The notes: a model not told the origin generated them from the letters alone. A DNA stretch of 64,000 bases from Halichoerus grypus (GCF_964656455.1 NC_135715.1:76893414-76957413), one strand, 5' to 3'; counted from the stretch's first letter, positions 23,839 through 35,939 are shown. Numbers and translations are program-made.

Positions 23839-24735
23839 AAAAATGTCTACTATACTCTGGTAGATGTTGACTCTGGTTCTGATGCTTGTTCAGTCTCTTC
23901 AAATTGTATTTTTTTTGGCTTTAGTATGCCTTTAATTTTTTGCTGAAAGTTGGACATGAGGTACTAGATAAAAGAAACTGAGTAAATTGGCCTTTAGTAA
24001 TGTAGAGGTAAGGTGTGCAGGAAAAGGGAGCATTCTCTAGCCTTGTGACCAGGTTTCAGTCTTTGGGTGAGCCTGTATCCCTAGAACGTGACCTTCACCA
24101 TTGCTCCTCAGGTCTCTGCACCTCATGTGGGAAAAGATGGCTAGAGGCACCTGGAGTTGGATATTTCTTTCTCCCATATTGAAGGCCACAAGGAGCTGGA
24201 GTTGGCAATTTTCCTTCCCTGGGTCATTTAGCCTCTGATAAAATCCCAGCAGGCTAGGCTCTGGCTAACTAGTTTCTCCTGAGGGCAGACCTCGATAAGA
24301 AAAACAATGGCTCTGGCTTATTTCAAAATGTTTTCTTTCCCCTTCTCTTGCCAGAAGCATGAGGAGATTTTTCTCTGATATTTACTATAAAAACCTAGAG
24401 CTAAAATCCATGAAAGTGTGAGACTGCCCCTAATGCCGGCTGCCCCTGGAGTTTTACCTCAGACTTGTCCACCCTAGGCTTCCAGTAATCATCAATTACA
24501 GTTCAGGGCTTCTTATTCCCATGCTGGTTCTCTTTGAGGTTTCTGCTCCTGTAAGTTTCAGTTCTCTGTATCTGTCAGTCATTCCTATTTGGGGAGCAGG
24601 CATTTGTGTTGTGACCTCACTTCTCTGACAAATCTAAGAAGAGTTATTGATGTTTTACTTCATTCAGCTTTTTTCTTGGGATAAAGTGACAACTTCTAAG
24701 CTTTTGACACATTGGACCAGAAACTGGAAGCCTCT

Positions 24736-27700
24736 GCTTTCTGTATATTGGCATTTACCTGGTGCACCTCTGCCATACTTTTATTGGCAATCTTTCCAAT
24801 CACATTGATTTAGGTGTGCTTCTTGGGCAAGAATGAAATATTCTAATTAGAAATTTTGTTTTTCTTTAACATGTGATTGCTGCTCATTTAGCCCATTTAT
24901 ATTATTGCCATGACCAATGTGTTTTGGTTTCAGATTTATATTTATAGCTTTTATATACTATGTGATCACCTTTCTCTGTTTGATTTTCTTTATGAAGCCT
25001 TGATAATTAGGAAAGGCTATATTTTTGTTCTGGAAATAACCATTATTATTAGAATCATATCTTAGTATATTTAGTTCATGCTTTGTTTTCTTTATTTTCT
25101 GAATCCCAATCAATTGTGAAATCATCTCATTTCTTATTTCTCTCTTTTTCTTTTGTCGTATCACCCAATTTCAGACAATATTATTTCTCTTAGTGTCCAT
25201 CCTTTATTTCTCTTATGAGAAATCCTTTCTTCTCTTTTGAGTATTATATGATCTATGATCTTTGTCTTTCAACTATTAGAGATGAAGCAATCAGCACATT
25301 TTACCTCTCAGGATCTTTTCCCCTCCTAATTTTTGTTTGTTGTACATTTTCTGCATTCTCAATATAACATTTACATTATTCTCCTTAACTACCATATTTC
25401 TGTTAATTCTGCAGACACATATAATTTTTGCTCATTTCAGTCATATGGTTGCAGGTCAGTTTCCTGAATTATTTTCTTATTTTCCTGAAATGTCTACCAT
25501 TTGCAGAGAACTCATCCTCAGTTTCACTAACTAGGGCTCATAGGAACATGATTATCTGAATTCTTTTGTAGTCAACCCAGTTTGCTTCTTGCTTTTATGC
25601 TTTAAGAGTAACCTGTGTTACTCTGTTTTCCTTTGAAGTTTCCCAGAGCCACCTCTCCAGTGCCTTTGTACCAATTAGGAAATGGGGCTCTATTCCAGCA
25701 GATGTGGCCCTATATGCACAGTGCTTGGCAAGGAGAAGAATGAGAAAGGTCACACACATGAGACAGATACTGTTCTTTGTGCTACTTCCAGTTCTGTCTT
25801 CATTTCTGAGATTCTTTTTTTTCTATTTCTTTCTTAAAATTGTTGAACCTTGCCATGATGTATTATCATTTTTATATAGCATTATATTATATTGTTTATG
25901 TTTTATTTAGGATTTTCTGGACGTGTTTGTTATTTCTATGTAGCTTAATTCCACTGTGGCATAGACACATTTTGTATGATTTCAATGGTTCAAAATTTGG
26001 TGAGACTTACCTTATGGCCCAGAAAATGGCCAATTTCAGTAAATATCTCAAGTGCACTTGAAAAGTTAAGTGCAGTGTTCCAGATGTATGAATTGGGTAA
26101 ACTTTGTTAGGCATGCTATTTAAATATTCTATATATGATTTTTTTGGTCTGTTTCATTAATAATTCAGAGTAGGGTAACAAAGACTCTTCCTATGATTGT
26201 GGACTTGTCCATTTCTACTTTCAGTTCTTTCAGTTTTTATTTTATTTATTTTAAGGTTATTTTGTTAGCTTCAAACAAATTCAGAATTATATGCACCTAG
26301 TAAACTGGCCATCTTTTCCTTATTAAATATCTCTGATACTGTTTCTCACCTTGAAGTCAGCTTTGTCTGCTATTAGTTCAGCTTGTTTTGGTTAGTCTTT
26401 ATGTTATATCATTTACATCCTTTTACTTTTAACCTTTCTGTGTCCTTCTATTTAAAGCATACCTCATAAACAGCATATATTTGAGATTTTTAAAAATTTT
26501 AAATCCTTGCCTTTTAATTGAAGCATTTACTTAATATTACATCTATGAACTATTTACTATTTATTCTCTACTATTTGCTATTTTATTACCCTATTGAATT
26601 ACTTAAGTTATTCAAATATTTATGATTCTATTCTTTATTTCATTTTTTCTTCTCTATAGTCTTCTTAGTATTACTCTATGGATTTCAACATAAATCCTCG
26701 ATGGAATAGGGCTGCTCTTAATAATAAGTACTTTTTATCACTTCATCAATGCAAAGTTGAATTCCATTAACCCCCTTCTACTTTTAATATTACTAATGTC
26801 ATGTACTTTTAATTTATATGTTTTCAAGCATATCACATTATTATTATTTTTATAGGTAAAAATCACCATTTAGATTTACCCAAATATTCACTTTTTTTTA
26901 AATTGTTCTTCATTCCTTTCTGTGCTTCCATGTTTCTACCATCATCCAATTGCGTGAAGAGCTCCCTGATATGTCTTTCATTGCAGGTTTGCTACCAATA
27001 AATAAATCCTCCCAGCTTCTGCGTACCTAAAAGACTTCATTTTAAATAATTGTTTTTGCTAAATAAAGGATTCTTTATTGACAATTTTTTCTTTCAGCAT
27101 ATTAAAGTTGTCATTTCATTTTCTTCACACTTAGATAATTTCTGTTGAGAATTCAGCTCCCAATTGCTTCTTTTAAGGTAATGTTTCTATTTTTCCTTAG
27201 ATGCTTTAGAAATTTTCCTCTTTGTCTTTTAGCATATTTACTATGCTGCTAATGTGCAGATGTATGTGCTTTTTCTGTTTCTTTTTAATTTAACTTGCTT
27301 GGGGTCCATAGCTTTTCTTTAATCTTTGACTTGCATTTTTCAACAGTTTTGAAAATTCTCAGCTCTTATGTTCCCAAATACTACTTCTATTCCATGGCCT
27401 CTCCCCATCTGGAACTGCAAATATATACACTTTAGATCCTTCACAATGTCTTTTATGTATTTTCTATACTGATTTTCTTTCGTTTTTAAAGTTTCTTTCT
27501 GGGGCGCCTGGGTGGCTCAGTCAGTTAAGTGTCTGCCTTTGGCTCAGGTCACGATCTCAGGGTCCTAGAGATTGAACCCTGCATCTGGCTCCCTGCTCAG
27601 CGGGGAGTCTGCTTCTCCCTCTGTGCCTCCCCACATTCATGTTCTCTCTCTCTCTCAAGTAAATAAAATCTTAAAAAAAAAAAAAAAAAAAGAAGCTTCT

Positions 27701-28790
27701 CTCTGTGTTTCACAGGAGGGTCTTTTCTCCAGACCTATCCTACAGCTTACTTGCCCACTGTCTTGTGTCTGATCTGCTGCCGATACTGTTTGTTGAGTTG
27801 CTGATTTCAGTTGTTTTATTTTATAGCTCTATAATTTCAATTTGATTCTGTTTAATAGATTCCCATTATCTGACAAAAACTTCCATCTTATCATTTATTT
27901 ACTTGAACAAATTAATCTAATAACTCTATCACCTGTGGAGCTGCTGCTAGTTTCTATTTTTTCTCTTGGTTTTTATTACCTGGTTTTATCTCCTAAGAGC
28001 TTTATAATAAAATACTGAATGGAGGATACCATGTGCAAATATAGAGACATGACAGATATTACCTTAATCTAGGGCTTATTTCTTTTTATTTGGAAGATAG
28101 CTAGAATAGGGACAGATTAACTTGATCCATTCTAGGATGGATGTTTCAAATTGGGTTTCTATCTTAGTAATGGGTAATCTATTTCTAATTTTCCCTTTCC
28201 CCTAGAAAATAGTCTTTTAAGGATCTCATCCAAAAGTTCATGGTGTTGCACAACCCCTCCTCTTTGTCTTGTTCTGAACTTCAGTGTTTGCATTCTCAGC
28301 CAAATGCTTCATTACATGATTTGACTTGCATGGAATTATCATGGTAGTTCTGCTTGACTTCTTGGCCTCTTACCACCCCCCCCCATCTCCCCAACCCCCA
28401 CCCAGCTTAAGAACCAGCAAATGCCTCCATGAGAAATAATAGACTCAGCTCTCTATGATTACCTTTTCTCTGGCTTTTCTCTTCTCAAATCCAGGCTGCC
28501 TTGTTACTTCTAGATTTCAACATTTATTTCCCCATACCTGTGAAATTTTTGTAGTTCTCTGCCACTGTTTTCATCTTATCCTCTCATTCTCACACTCTTA
28601 GAAACTGGCAGATCCCTAGAGGAGAAAATTGATAAGTCACATTAGGCTCACCTCAATGCCATTTCCCTGCTCTGAGCTTCTCCATCACTCAAGTTGTAGG
28701 TGCCTTGGCTGTTCTCTAGTGCTTTCAGAAGATTGTTGCTTCTGTTTCAATTTTATCAGCTTTTTATAGTGTTCCAGGATGGTTTATAAA
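24736..28790 (-). mobile_element. Ancient L1 (L1ME-like), ORF2 5' half, ORF1 and 5' UTR, possibly two copies
   Basis: 25855-26490 follows the minus strand of the ORF2 endonuclease part ('atgtagcttaattccactgtggcatagac', 'attttgtatgatttcaatggttc', 'gacttaccttatggccca', 'gcttgttttggttagtc'). 26510-26960 is inter-ORF-like. 26960-28100 is ORF1-like ('gcaggtttgctacca', 'ttcctctttgtcttttagcatatttac'), and 28100-28790 is a probable 5' UTR. 24736-25850 resembles inter-ORF/ORF1 of another ancient L1 and is the least certain part. A SINE (27501-27690) lies inside. All frames are decayed. Confidence 0.55.
27501..27690 (+). mobile_element. Carnivore SINE
   Basis: ggggcgcctgggtggctcagtcagttaagtg head, 'ctgcctttggctcaggtcacgatc', CT-rich tract, aagtaaataaaatctt and an A tail of about 19. 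The flanks (gtttctttct / gcttctctct) match only loosely, so the duplication is unclear. Confidence 0.93.
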
Positions 28791-28794
28791 AATC

Positions 28795-29435
28795 TGCACC
28801 ATCATAATCAAAGGCGAAGATGCTCACCACTTCATGCCAGTTCCATTGCTACCACCTGCATGTGAGTCCCCATCATGTATCACCTGGAATATGTCATAGC
28901 CTCACAACTGGTCACCTGCTTTTACAGTCTATTCTCAGCAGAGTAGCCAGAATGATAGCACAAAAATGTAGAGTTCTGGGGGATTTGATAAAAACAAAAA
29001 CAAACAAAAAACAAACAAACAAACAAAAAAAACCAAGTCTACGAGGCCCTAAATAATACCTTCTGCCCCCAGAGTCCTACTATTCCCCTCCACCCTGCTT
29101 TAGCTACACTGTCTTCCTGACTGTTCCTGAAACACCAGGTATACCCTTCCACATTAGTCTTTGCATGAGAAAATTCCTCTTCCTTGAATGTCCTTCTCCC
29201 CACATGGTTCAGGGCTAATTTCTTCATCTCCTTCAAGTCTTTTCTTCCTCATACTTCCCGAGCCTGGTACTTTTGATTCCCCTCAATTAATCCTCCTCTC
29301 TTCTTTTTTCTTCATCTATAATACTGACCACTTTCTAGCATAACATGAAATTTGCTGTTCAGCTTTTTTATTGTTTTTCTCTCCATCTAAATCCTATCCT
29401 ATTCCCAGCTAGAGAGGTAACTCCAGGAGGACTAG
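28795..29435 (-). mobile_element. L2 fragment
   Basis: Reverse complement of L2, in order: 'atagcctcacaactggtcacctgctttta', 'cagtctattctcagcagagtagccagaatgatag', 'ctttagctacactgtcttcctgactgttcctgaaac', 'aattcctcttccttgaatgtccttctcc', 'cttcatctccttcaagtc', 'gagaggtaactccaggaggactagaatctgtg'. An A-rich aaacaaacaaac insertion (28988-29034) interrupts it. Confidence 0.85.
28988..29034. repeat. (AAAC)n simple repeat
   Basis: Interrupted aaac/aaaac units inside L2, probably an expanded A-rich tract. Confidence 0.85.
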
Positions 29436-29621
29436 AATCTGTGCTTTTAAAAAAATTGAGATATTCCAAACATTTGGAATAATAGTAGAAGTACTCAAAT
29501 ATAAGATGAATGGTGAATACATAGAAATATTTTGGTAGAGAAGGGCAATCAAAATAATCTAATAATTAGGAAATTTCATTCATTCATTATTTATGGAGTA
29601 TCCACTATGTACCAAGGTACT

Positions 29622-29623
29622 AA

Positions 29624-29673
<50 letters not shown>
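29622..29673. repeat. (TAA)n microsatellite
   Basis: About seventeen uninterrupted ataata units, likely variable in length between individuals. It produces a poly-isoleucine stretch in one frame, which is not a protein. Confidence 0.97.
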
Positions 29674-29675
<2 letters not shown>

Positions 29676-29789
29676 GACAGGCTCTTAAAGCTTAAAAACC
29701 TTTCTCTAAAAGAAATGTATATGTATGTATACACAACGTGTATGTATATGAAGTTATCACATTATATACTTTATTTTCTAATTTGTATT

Positions 29790-30275
29790 ATTTATTCTTT
29801 TACTTTACTGAAGTACAGTTCACAAACAATGTTATATTTAGTTTCAGGTGTACAACAGAGTGATTTGACAATTTTATACACTAAGCTATGGTCACCAGGA
29901 TAAGTAGTTACTATCTGTCACCATACAACATTATTTACTGAATTTCCCACACTGTACTTTTTATCCCCAGGACTTTTTTATTTTATAACTGGAAGTTATT
30001 TTATAACAGGAACTCTTAGTCTCCTTCGCCTATTTTGCCCATCCTCCCAACGTCCTCCCCTCCAGTATTTGTTCTCTGTATTTATGATTCTGATTGTTTT
30101 TGTTTGTTCATTTGTTTTGTTTTGTTTAGATTCCACATATAAGTGAACCATATGGTATTTCTCTGTCTGACTTAGTTCACTTAGCATAATACCCTCTAGG
30201 TCCATCCATGTCACAAATGGCAAGATCTCACTCTTTTTTATGGCTGACGGATATTATATATATATATATGTAGTG
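29790..30275 (-). mobile_element. L1 (L1MA-like) 3' end
   Basis: Minus-strand 3' UTR ('gaagtacagttcacaaacaatg', 'agtttcaggtgtacaacagagtgatttgac', 'atggtcaccaggataagtagttactatctgtcacc') and ORF2 end ('gattccacatataagtgaaccatatgg', 'gacttagttcacttagcataataccc', 'tttttatggctgacggat'). It ends in a short (TA)n(TG)n at 30252-30282. Confidence 0.88.
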
Positions 30276-30277
30276 TG

Positions 30278-30380
30278 TGTGTGTCCATTGGCAGATGAAT
30301 GAATAAAGAAGACACTGTACACTTTAAATATCTTACAATCTCATTTGCCAATTGTACCTTAATAAAACTGAAAAAAAAGG
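30278..30380 (+). mobile_element. L1 3' end scrap in plus orientation
   Basis: 'gtccattggcagatgaatgaataaagaagac' is plus-strand L1 ORF2. It is joined directly to an L1 3' terminus (cactttaaatatcttacaatc, 'taccttaataaaactg' with an aataaa polyadenylation word and an A run). Head-to-head with the preceding minus L1. Confidence 0.6.
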
Positions 30381-31963
30381 AGCTATTAGCTACTTTCCCA
30401 ATATTCTTGAAATGACTGTGAATGTTCCCCTCATGGCTCTAGGAATTCCTCCCACCCTTTCCACTAACGAAAAGATGGTGACTATCATGTTTTTAAGGGT
30501 CACAGTCATGAACACTTCCTCTCAGAACTCTAATTAGCTTTGTACCATGCCCCAAGGAAGCTGCAACACAAATCAATTTTTAGGAAACATTTAAATTAAA
30601 TAAAAAACAGGTTAGACTTTGAAAGACTTTGTGAAGTCCATTTGATTATAAATTGATAGTTTTTAAAATTGCTTTCCAGTTTTCAAAAGTTTTTATCTCA
30701 TTTTACTTCTGCTGAGTTGGAGAGTACCCACATCACAATTCAGATACATCTTCTGTTAGGACATGTCTAAATCTTGCAATCTCCCAAACCTAATTTGTTA
30801 CTCCTCACACAATCCCAGTTTTGTAATTTTGATATCTATAACCTTTACATCTCTCCACCAATAAGGCATAAGACAAGGGGAAATTGAGGTCATGACAATA
30901 TTTTCTTTTTCCCCAGAAAAGCCTTCTACAAGGAGGACATAGCTAAAAGAAACAGCAGGAAATCTTAAGCAATTATGTAATACTTGGCTCTGACATACAC
31001 TCCCCTCAACACAGATCATAAAGTCAAATTTAAATCTGTACATGTCTTCTGATAAACAGCTTCTGAAATGTTTTCAAAATAACTGATCATTGGATTTGTT
31101 TAATTAGAAACATTTCTCATTTTCTCTCTAAGGCAGCTGTGCTAGCATCGAGGCACTCCAGAGTGTTCAGTGGGAGCCATAACAGCAGGAGTCTGAAATC
31201 TACAGATATTCAGGGAAGGTAGAGTGCCCTTGCACAGCTGTGGCATTAAGGTATAATGGTATGCTTAGTCTTATCAACAGCTGTAATCTTCAAAAGAAAG
31301 CAGAGAGACAGCAAGCATGCCAAATATCAATGACCAAAATGATGGACAGTTTCTCTCACTTTGATCCATGGGCAACACCATCTCATCATTATTTTATGAT
31401 TATGTTAACAATGCAACTTCCTTATTCAGTTATTGAATCAGATTTTCTGTGGGTCCCAGGACTCTTCATTTTAGTAAGCCCACCAGGTAAATCTTATGCA
31501 TGCTAAGGTTAACAACAACAACAACTGACAGCGATTAAAAAAAAAAAACAACCCACAATGACCTCTAACATCTGTTGATGGTGAGTGGTGTTGACTCATT
31601 CTTCCTCTGTTCAATCTTAAGCAGAATTTTTGTAAATAGAGTTGCTTTTGTTTATACTACATCTTTTAGTTTTTGCTCGGTGTTCTGGGAATATGTCTGT
31701 AGGAAAACCTTTGGATGTACTGTAGATATATTTGGGAAAAAAATACTTGGCTATGTTTATCCCAGTGAAATTAGAAAGAACTGAAGACTGAGATGCCAAA
31801 GAGTGTAAAGAATTAACATTAACATTTATATTTAGGGCCAAAACAGGCTAGACAACTAGAAACATTTTGGTAGTGTTTAATATGAGGTTGAACATAATAG
31901 AAGTGGTTCCAAAATATTTGTACAATGGGAATCTGACTGGAAGATAGTACTCAATCAATCAAG

Positions 31964-31995
<32 letters not shown>

Positions 31996-32099
31996 GTATT
32001 TGTGTTGTGTACTACCTTTTATTAGGCCCCCTTACTTAACTATTTCTTTAGAGTCTTAAAACAGTCTGAGTGGACTCTGAACAAATCTTTCTTCTCCCG
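30381..32099. other. Repeat-poor intergenic stretch
   Basis: No gene or repeat family is recognised apart from the (CAT)n run. Frames up to 88 codons (31240-31506) have no domain or conserved pattern. Confidence 0.5.
31963..31996. repeat. (CAT)n microsatellite
   Basis: Eleven contiguous cat/atc units. Confidence 0.97.
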
Positions 32100-32275
32100 A
32101 TATGATTTTCCTTGCACTCTCCAGTATTCTAATTCTGGTAAATGTCATATTCATCCACTCAATTGGCTATGCCAACAACTTTGGAGTTATCCATGACTGT
32201 CATCCCTTTCATACCCCTTTCCCTCCCTGCCCTCCAACATACACATGTCTGATAGGTTAGATTTATTCACTTGGA
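32100..32275 (-). mobile_element. L2 fragment (5' part)
   Basis: 'caactttggagttatccatgactgtcatccctttcatacc' and 'catgtctgataggttag' follow the L2 reverse complement 'cttggagtcatccttgactcctc...ccaatctgtcagcaaatcc'. Confidence 0.6.
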
Positions 32276-33337
32276 AGACTACTTAGATTCTCATAAAAAT
32301 ACATGGTAGATGAAGACAAAAAGCTTAATGCGATACCTTATGTGTTTACAGACCTATTAGAATCTAGAGGATTAAGCTCAAATATCTGACATACTTGACA
32401 TAAAACAAAAAAATAAATTACAAAAAATAGTAATCTCTTATTGAGCAGGAAAATTATTTGAAGTGATTTAATAATGACATATATTGCTGGTCTTGCTGCT
32501 CCCTACTAGGGCGGCTATTAGGATGCTGACTCCTACTCACCTTTCAAATACTGTCTGGTAGCCTATGTTCCACTGATTCCTCCAGGTGCATATAGGTCAA
32601 CAAATTAGATAAATTAGATGAAATGGACAGATTCCTACAAGAAACACATTATAAAAACTGACTCAAGAAGAAATAAAAACTGAATAACAAGTGAAGTAAA
32701 GCAACTAAGCAAGTGTAACAAGAGATTAAATTAACAATCAAAAGACTTTCCACAAAAACAAAAACAAAAACAAAAACCCAGTATCAAATGGTTTCACTGG
32801 TCAATTCTATGAGACATTTAAAAAATAATTAATACCAATTCTTTACAAACTCTCCAAAAAAATATAAAAATGGAACACTTCCTACCTCATTCTATGAGGT
32901 CAATATTATCTTGATATCTAAATCAGAGAAAGATATCACACAAAAGAGCAGAATCTGACAAGCTGAACCCAGAACTCATACAGAAAAAGAAGGAACCCAG
33001 AATAGCTAAAACAAACTAGAAAAGAACAAAGATGAACGTCTCACACTTTCTGATTTCAAAACTTATGACAAAGACACAGTTTTCAAGAGAGTATGTTACT
33101 GGTGTAAGGCTAGAAATATAGATCAAGGGAATAGAATTGAGAGTCAACAGATAAATCCTCACATTTATGCTTGTGACAATGGTTCCAAGATGAATCAATG
33201 AAAGAAAGAAGAGTTTTTCCAGCAATGGGCCTGGGACAACAGGATGTTCACATGCAAAAGAATGAAGTTGAACCCCTACTTCACGCCATACACAAAAATT
33301 AACTCAAAATGGGTTATAGATCTAAATGCAAGAGCTA

Positions 33338-34106
33338 GAGCGAAATAAGTCAATCAGAGAAAGACATGTATCATATGACCTCACTGATATGAGGAATTCT
33401 TTTTTTTTTAAAGATTTTATTTATTTATTTGAGAAAGAGAGAATGAGAGACAGAGAGCATGAGAGGGAAGAGGGTCAGAGGGAGAAGCAGACTCCCTGCT
33501 GAGCAGGGAGCCCAATGTGGGACTCAATCCCGGGACTCCAGGATCATGACCCGAGCTGAAGGCAGTCGCTTTACCAACTGAGCCATCTAGGCACCCCTGA
33601 TATGAGGAATTCTTAATCTCAGGAAACAAACTGAGGGTTGCTAGAGTGGTGGGGGGTGGGAGGGATGTGGCGGCTGGGTGATAGACAATGGGGAGGGTAT
33701 GTGCTATGGTGAGTGCTGTGAATTGTGCAAGACTGTTGAATCACAGATCTGTACCTCTGAAACAAATAATACATTATATGTTAAAAAAAAAGAAGAAGAA
33801 GAAGAAGATAGCAGGAGGGGAAGAATGAAGGGGGGGAAATCGGAGGCGGAGATGAACCATGAGAGACTATGGACTCTGAAAAACAAACTGAGGGTTCTAG
33901 AGAGGAGGGGGGTGGGAGGATGGGTTAGCCTGGTGATGGGTATTAAAGAGGGCACGTTCTGCATGGAGCACTGGGTGTTATATGCAAATAATGAATCATG
34001 GAACACTACATCAAAAACTAATGATGTAATGTATGGTGATTAACATAACATAATAAAAAAAAATAAAGTGAAATCCAAGTTTAACCAAGAAAAAAAATTA
34101 AAAAAA
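33338..34106 (+). mobile_element. Young carnivore L1, 5'-truncated, with dimeric 3' UTR
   Basis: The insertion is flanked by a perfect 15-bp duplication taaatgcaagagcta (33323-33337; 34107-34121) within the host L1. It starts in the last codons of ORF2 (gcgaaataagtcaatcagagaaagac), then carries 3' UTR module A (to 33780), an A9/(GAA)n linker, and module B (33805-34055) with an aataaa word at 34052. After the A run at 34055-34067, a short non-L1 segment and a second A-rich run precede the duplication. A SINE (33402-33596) sits inside. Confidence 0.95.
33402..33596 (-). mobile_element. Carnivore SINE nested in the young L1 tail
   Basis: Minus-strand SINE (tttaaagattttatttatttatttgag at left; 'tgagccatctaggcacccc' at right). 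Perfect 18-bp duplication ctgatatgaggaattctt (33384-33401; 33597-33614). Its position inside an L1 that itself sits in an L1 gives a three-level nest. Confidence 0.97.
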
Positions 34107-34262
34107 TAAATGCAAGAGCTAAAACTATGAAACTCTTACAAGAAAATATAGGATAAATCTTTGGGACCTTGAGTTAGGCAAAATTTTCTTTGATTTAACA
34201 CCAGAAATACAAGTGACAAAAGAAATGGATAAGCTGTATTTTATCAAAATTTAAAACTTTTG

Positions 34263-34657
34263 GGGCGCCTGGCTGGCTCAGTCATTGGGCGGCTGCCTTC
34301 AGCTCAGGTCATGATCTCGGGGTCCCAGGATGGAGCCCCGCAAGGGCTCCCTGCTCAGCGGGAAGCCTGCTTCTCCCTATCTTCAGCCCCTCCTCCTTGC
34401 TTGTATTCTCTCTCTCTCAAATAAATTAGTTTTAAAAAAAGTTGCCTCCTTTCCTACAAAGACATTAGCTCTCCTTCTAACTTATTGCCTTAAGTGCCCT
34501 TAACACCTCATGGTAATCACAACAGGAAAACAGAGGGGGAAAAAACTGAACTGTAAGAAAAGTGTATGTAGGGAAATTTGCCTCTTGCCTCTTGTATCTG
34601 TGTTCCCTCTCTTGCTGTGTCTATCTCTGTCAAATAAATAAAATATTAAAAAAAAAT
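34263..34657 (+). mobile_element. Compound SINE with internal unique segment and a second SINE tail
   Basis: A SINE head and body (gggcgcctggctggctcag, ending aaataaattagttttaaaaaaa at about 34440) is followed by about 150 bp of non-repeat sequence (34441-34587). A second SINE tail follows (34588-34657, gtgttccctctcttgctgtg, aaataaataaaatatt, A run). One duplication, tttaaaacttttg (34250-34262; 34658-34670), flanks the whole, so it looks like a single retrotransposition of a read-through SINE-flank-SINE transcript. A later rearrangement of two SINEs is the alternative. Confidence 0.8.
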
Positions 34658-34803
34658 TTTAAAACTTTTGTGTTTCAAAAGTAAGTGAAAAGAGACTGAG
34701 AGTGAAAAGAAAACAGAATGAAAACTATTTGCAAATCAGGTATGAAAAAAGACTTTTATTTAGAATATATAAAGAACTATAACAATTTTAAAAAATGAAA
34801 CTT

Positions 34804-34996
34804 GGGGTGCCTGGGTGTTCAGTTGGTTAAGCATCCAGTTCTTGGTTTTGGTTCAGGTCATGATCTCAGGGTTGTGAGACTGAGCCCTGAGTGGGGCTCC
34901 ACGCTGGGCATGGAGCCTGCTTAAGATTCTCTCTGTCCCTCTGCTCTTCCCCACCCCCCAACATGCTCACACTCTCTCTCTGAAAAAAAAAAAAAA
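34804..34996 (+). mobile_element. Older carnivore SINE
   Basis: ggggtgcctgggtgttcagttggttaagc head, 'cagttcttggttttggttcagg' older-type body, CT-rich end and A tail of fifteen. It interrupts the old L1 between aacaattttaaaaaatgaaact and gcaaaataggcc. No clear duplication is visible. Confidence 0.92.
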
Positions 34997-35939
34997 TTGC
35001 AAAATAGGCCAAAGATCTAAATAAATATTTCTCCAAAGATGTGTAAATGGTCAATAAGCACATGAAAAGAGGTTCAACATTATTATTCATTAGGGAAATG
35101 CATATCAAAACCACAGTGACATACTACTTCACACCCGCCCAGGCCATAATCAAGATATGGAAAAATTAAAAACCTCAAAGATTGCTGATGGGAATGAAAA
35201 ATGGTATAGTTACTATGGAAAACAGTTTGGCAGTTCCTCAACATGTTAAACAGAGTATCATATGGCCTAGCAATTCTACTCCTAATTAGAACTAAAAACA
35301 TATGCCCTAAGAGATATGAAAACCCAAAAGACATATAAACATATATCCACACAAAAACTTGTATGTGAATGCTTTATATCAGTACTTATAATAGCCAAGA
35401 AGTAGAAACAACCCAAATATCCATCAAGTGATGAACATATAAATAAATAAGGTATATTCATATAATGGAATATTATTTGGCAATAAAGAGGAATGAAGTA
35501 TTGGTATACGCTATATAGACCAACCTTGAAAACATTATGCTAAATGAGAGAAATCAGTCACAAAAGACCACACACTGCATGATTCCATTTATGTGAAATG
35601 ATGCCCAGGTCTGTGGTTGTTGGGAGCAGATAAGAAAGGACAGCTGGATAAACATAGTATGTATCTATATTTGTTTACATATTCTGTAAATTCTTTCATT
35701 GGTGTTTTTAGTTTTCAAGGGAACAGATCTTGATCACATTTTGTGACATGTGTACCTAAATATTTATTTTTTAGCTCTTATTATTGGTCCTTTTTAAAAC
35801 TCAAATTTCCCACCAATTTCACTAAGCTGTGAGTTTAATGACCCTTCATTGTGGTAAGACGTGGCCAGCTAAATTATCTATTGTTTTTTCCAGCAGGACA
35901 GATCAGTGTTTAATTATACATCTTTAGCACCTCACAAGG

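Larger units (their letters stand above)
20470..24735 (-). mobile_element. Old L1M: ORF2 endonuclease part, ORF1 and 5' UTR
   Basis: 20470-21385 follows the endonuclease half of ORF2 on the minus strand ('ttgaattccatagtattctgagagcag', 'ggcctagaatgtgatttatcttgg', 'gacaggtcttgaagtctccag', 'gaagcctgctctatctgaaattaat'). 21829-22420 is inter-ORF, 22844-23860 ORF1 ('gttctctgagcttcccagatctg', 'aatgagcttatccaaagcattcttta', 'aatcacagtttt') and 23860-24735 the 5' UTR ('gaaagttggacatgaggtactag', ending with 'ggaccagaaactggaagcc'). It is interrupted by an inverted L1 piece (21386-21828) and by SINEs. All frames are broken. Confidence 0.75.
32596..35640 (+). mobile_element. Old L1M ORF2, host of several nested insertions
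   Basis: Plus-strand ORF2 from the reverse-transcriptase start ('gaaatggacagattcctacaagaaac', 'tcaatattatcttgatatctaa', 'gaattgagagtcaacagataaatcctcac') through 'tagatctaaatgcaagagctaaaactatgaaactctta' to the C-terminus ('aggttcaacattattattcattagggaaatgcatatcaaaacc', 'gcattatgctaaatgagagaaatcagtcacaaaagacc'). A young L1 tail (33338-34106), a compound SINE (34263-34657) and a SINE (34804-34996) interrupt it. The frame is broken many times. Confidence 0.88.

Noticed and set aside
29532..29903. 123-codon frame with poly-isoleucine
   Set aside because: A (TAA)n microsatellite read in one frame.
33678..34043. 121-codon frame and its opposite-strand shadow
   Set aside because: They are the 3' UTR modules of a young L1. 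G-rich and A-rich tracts give the open frames.
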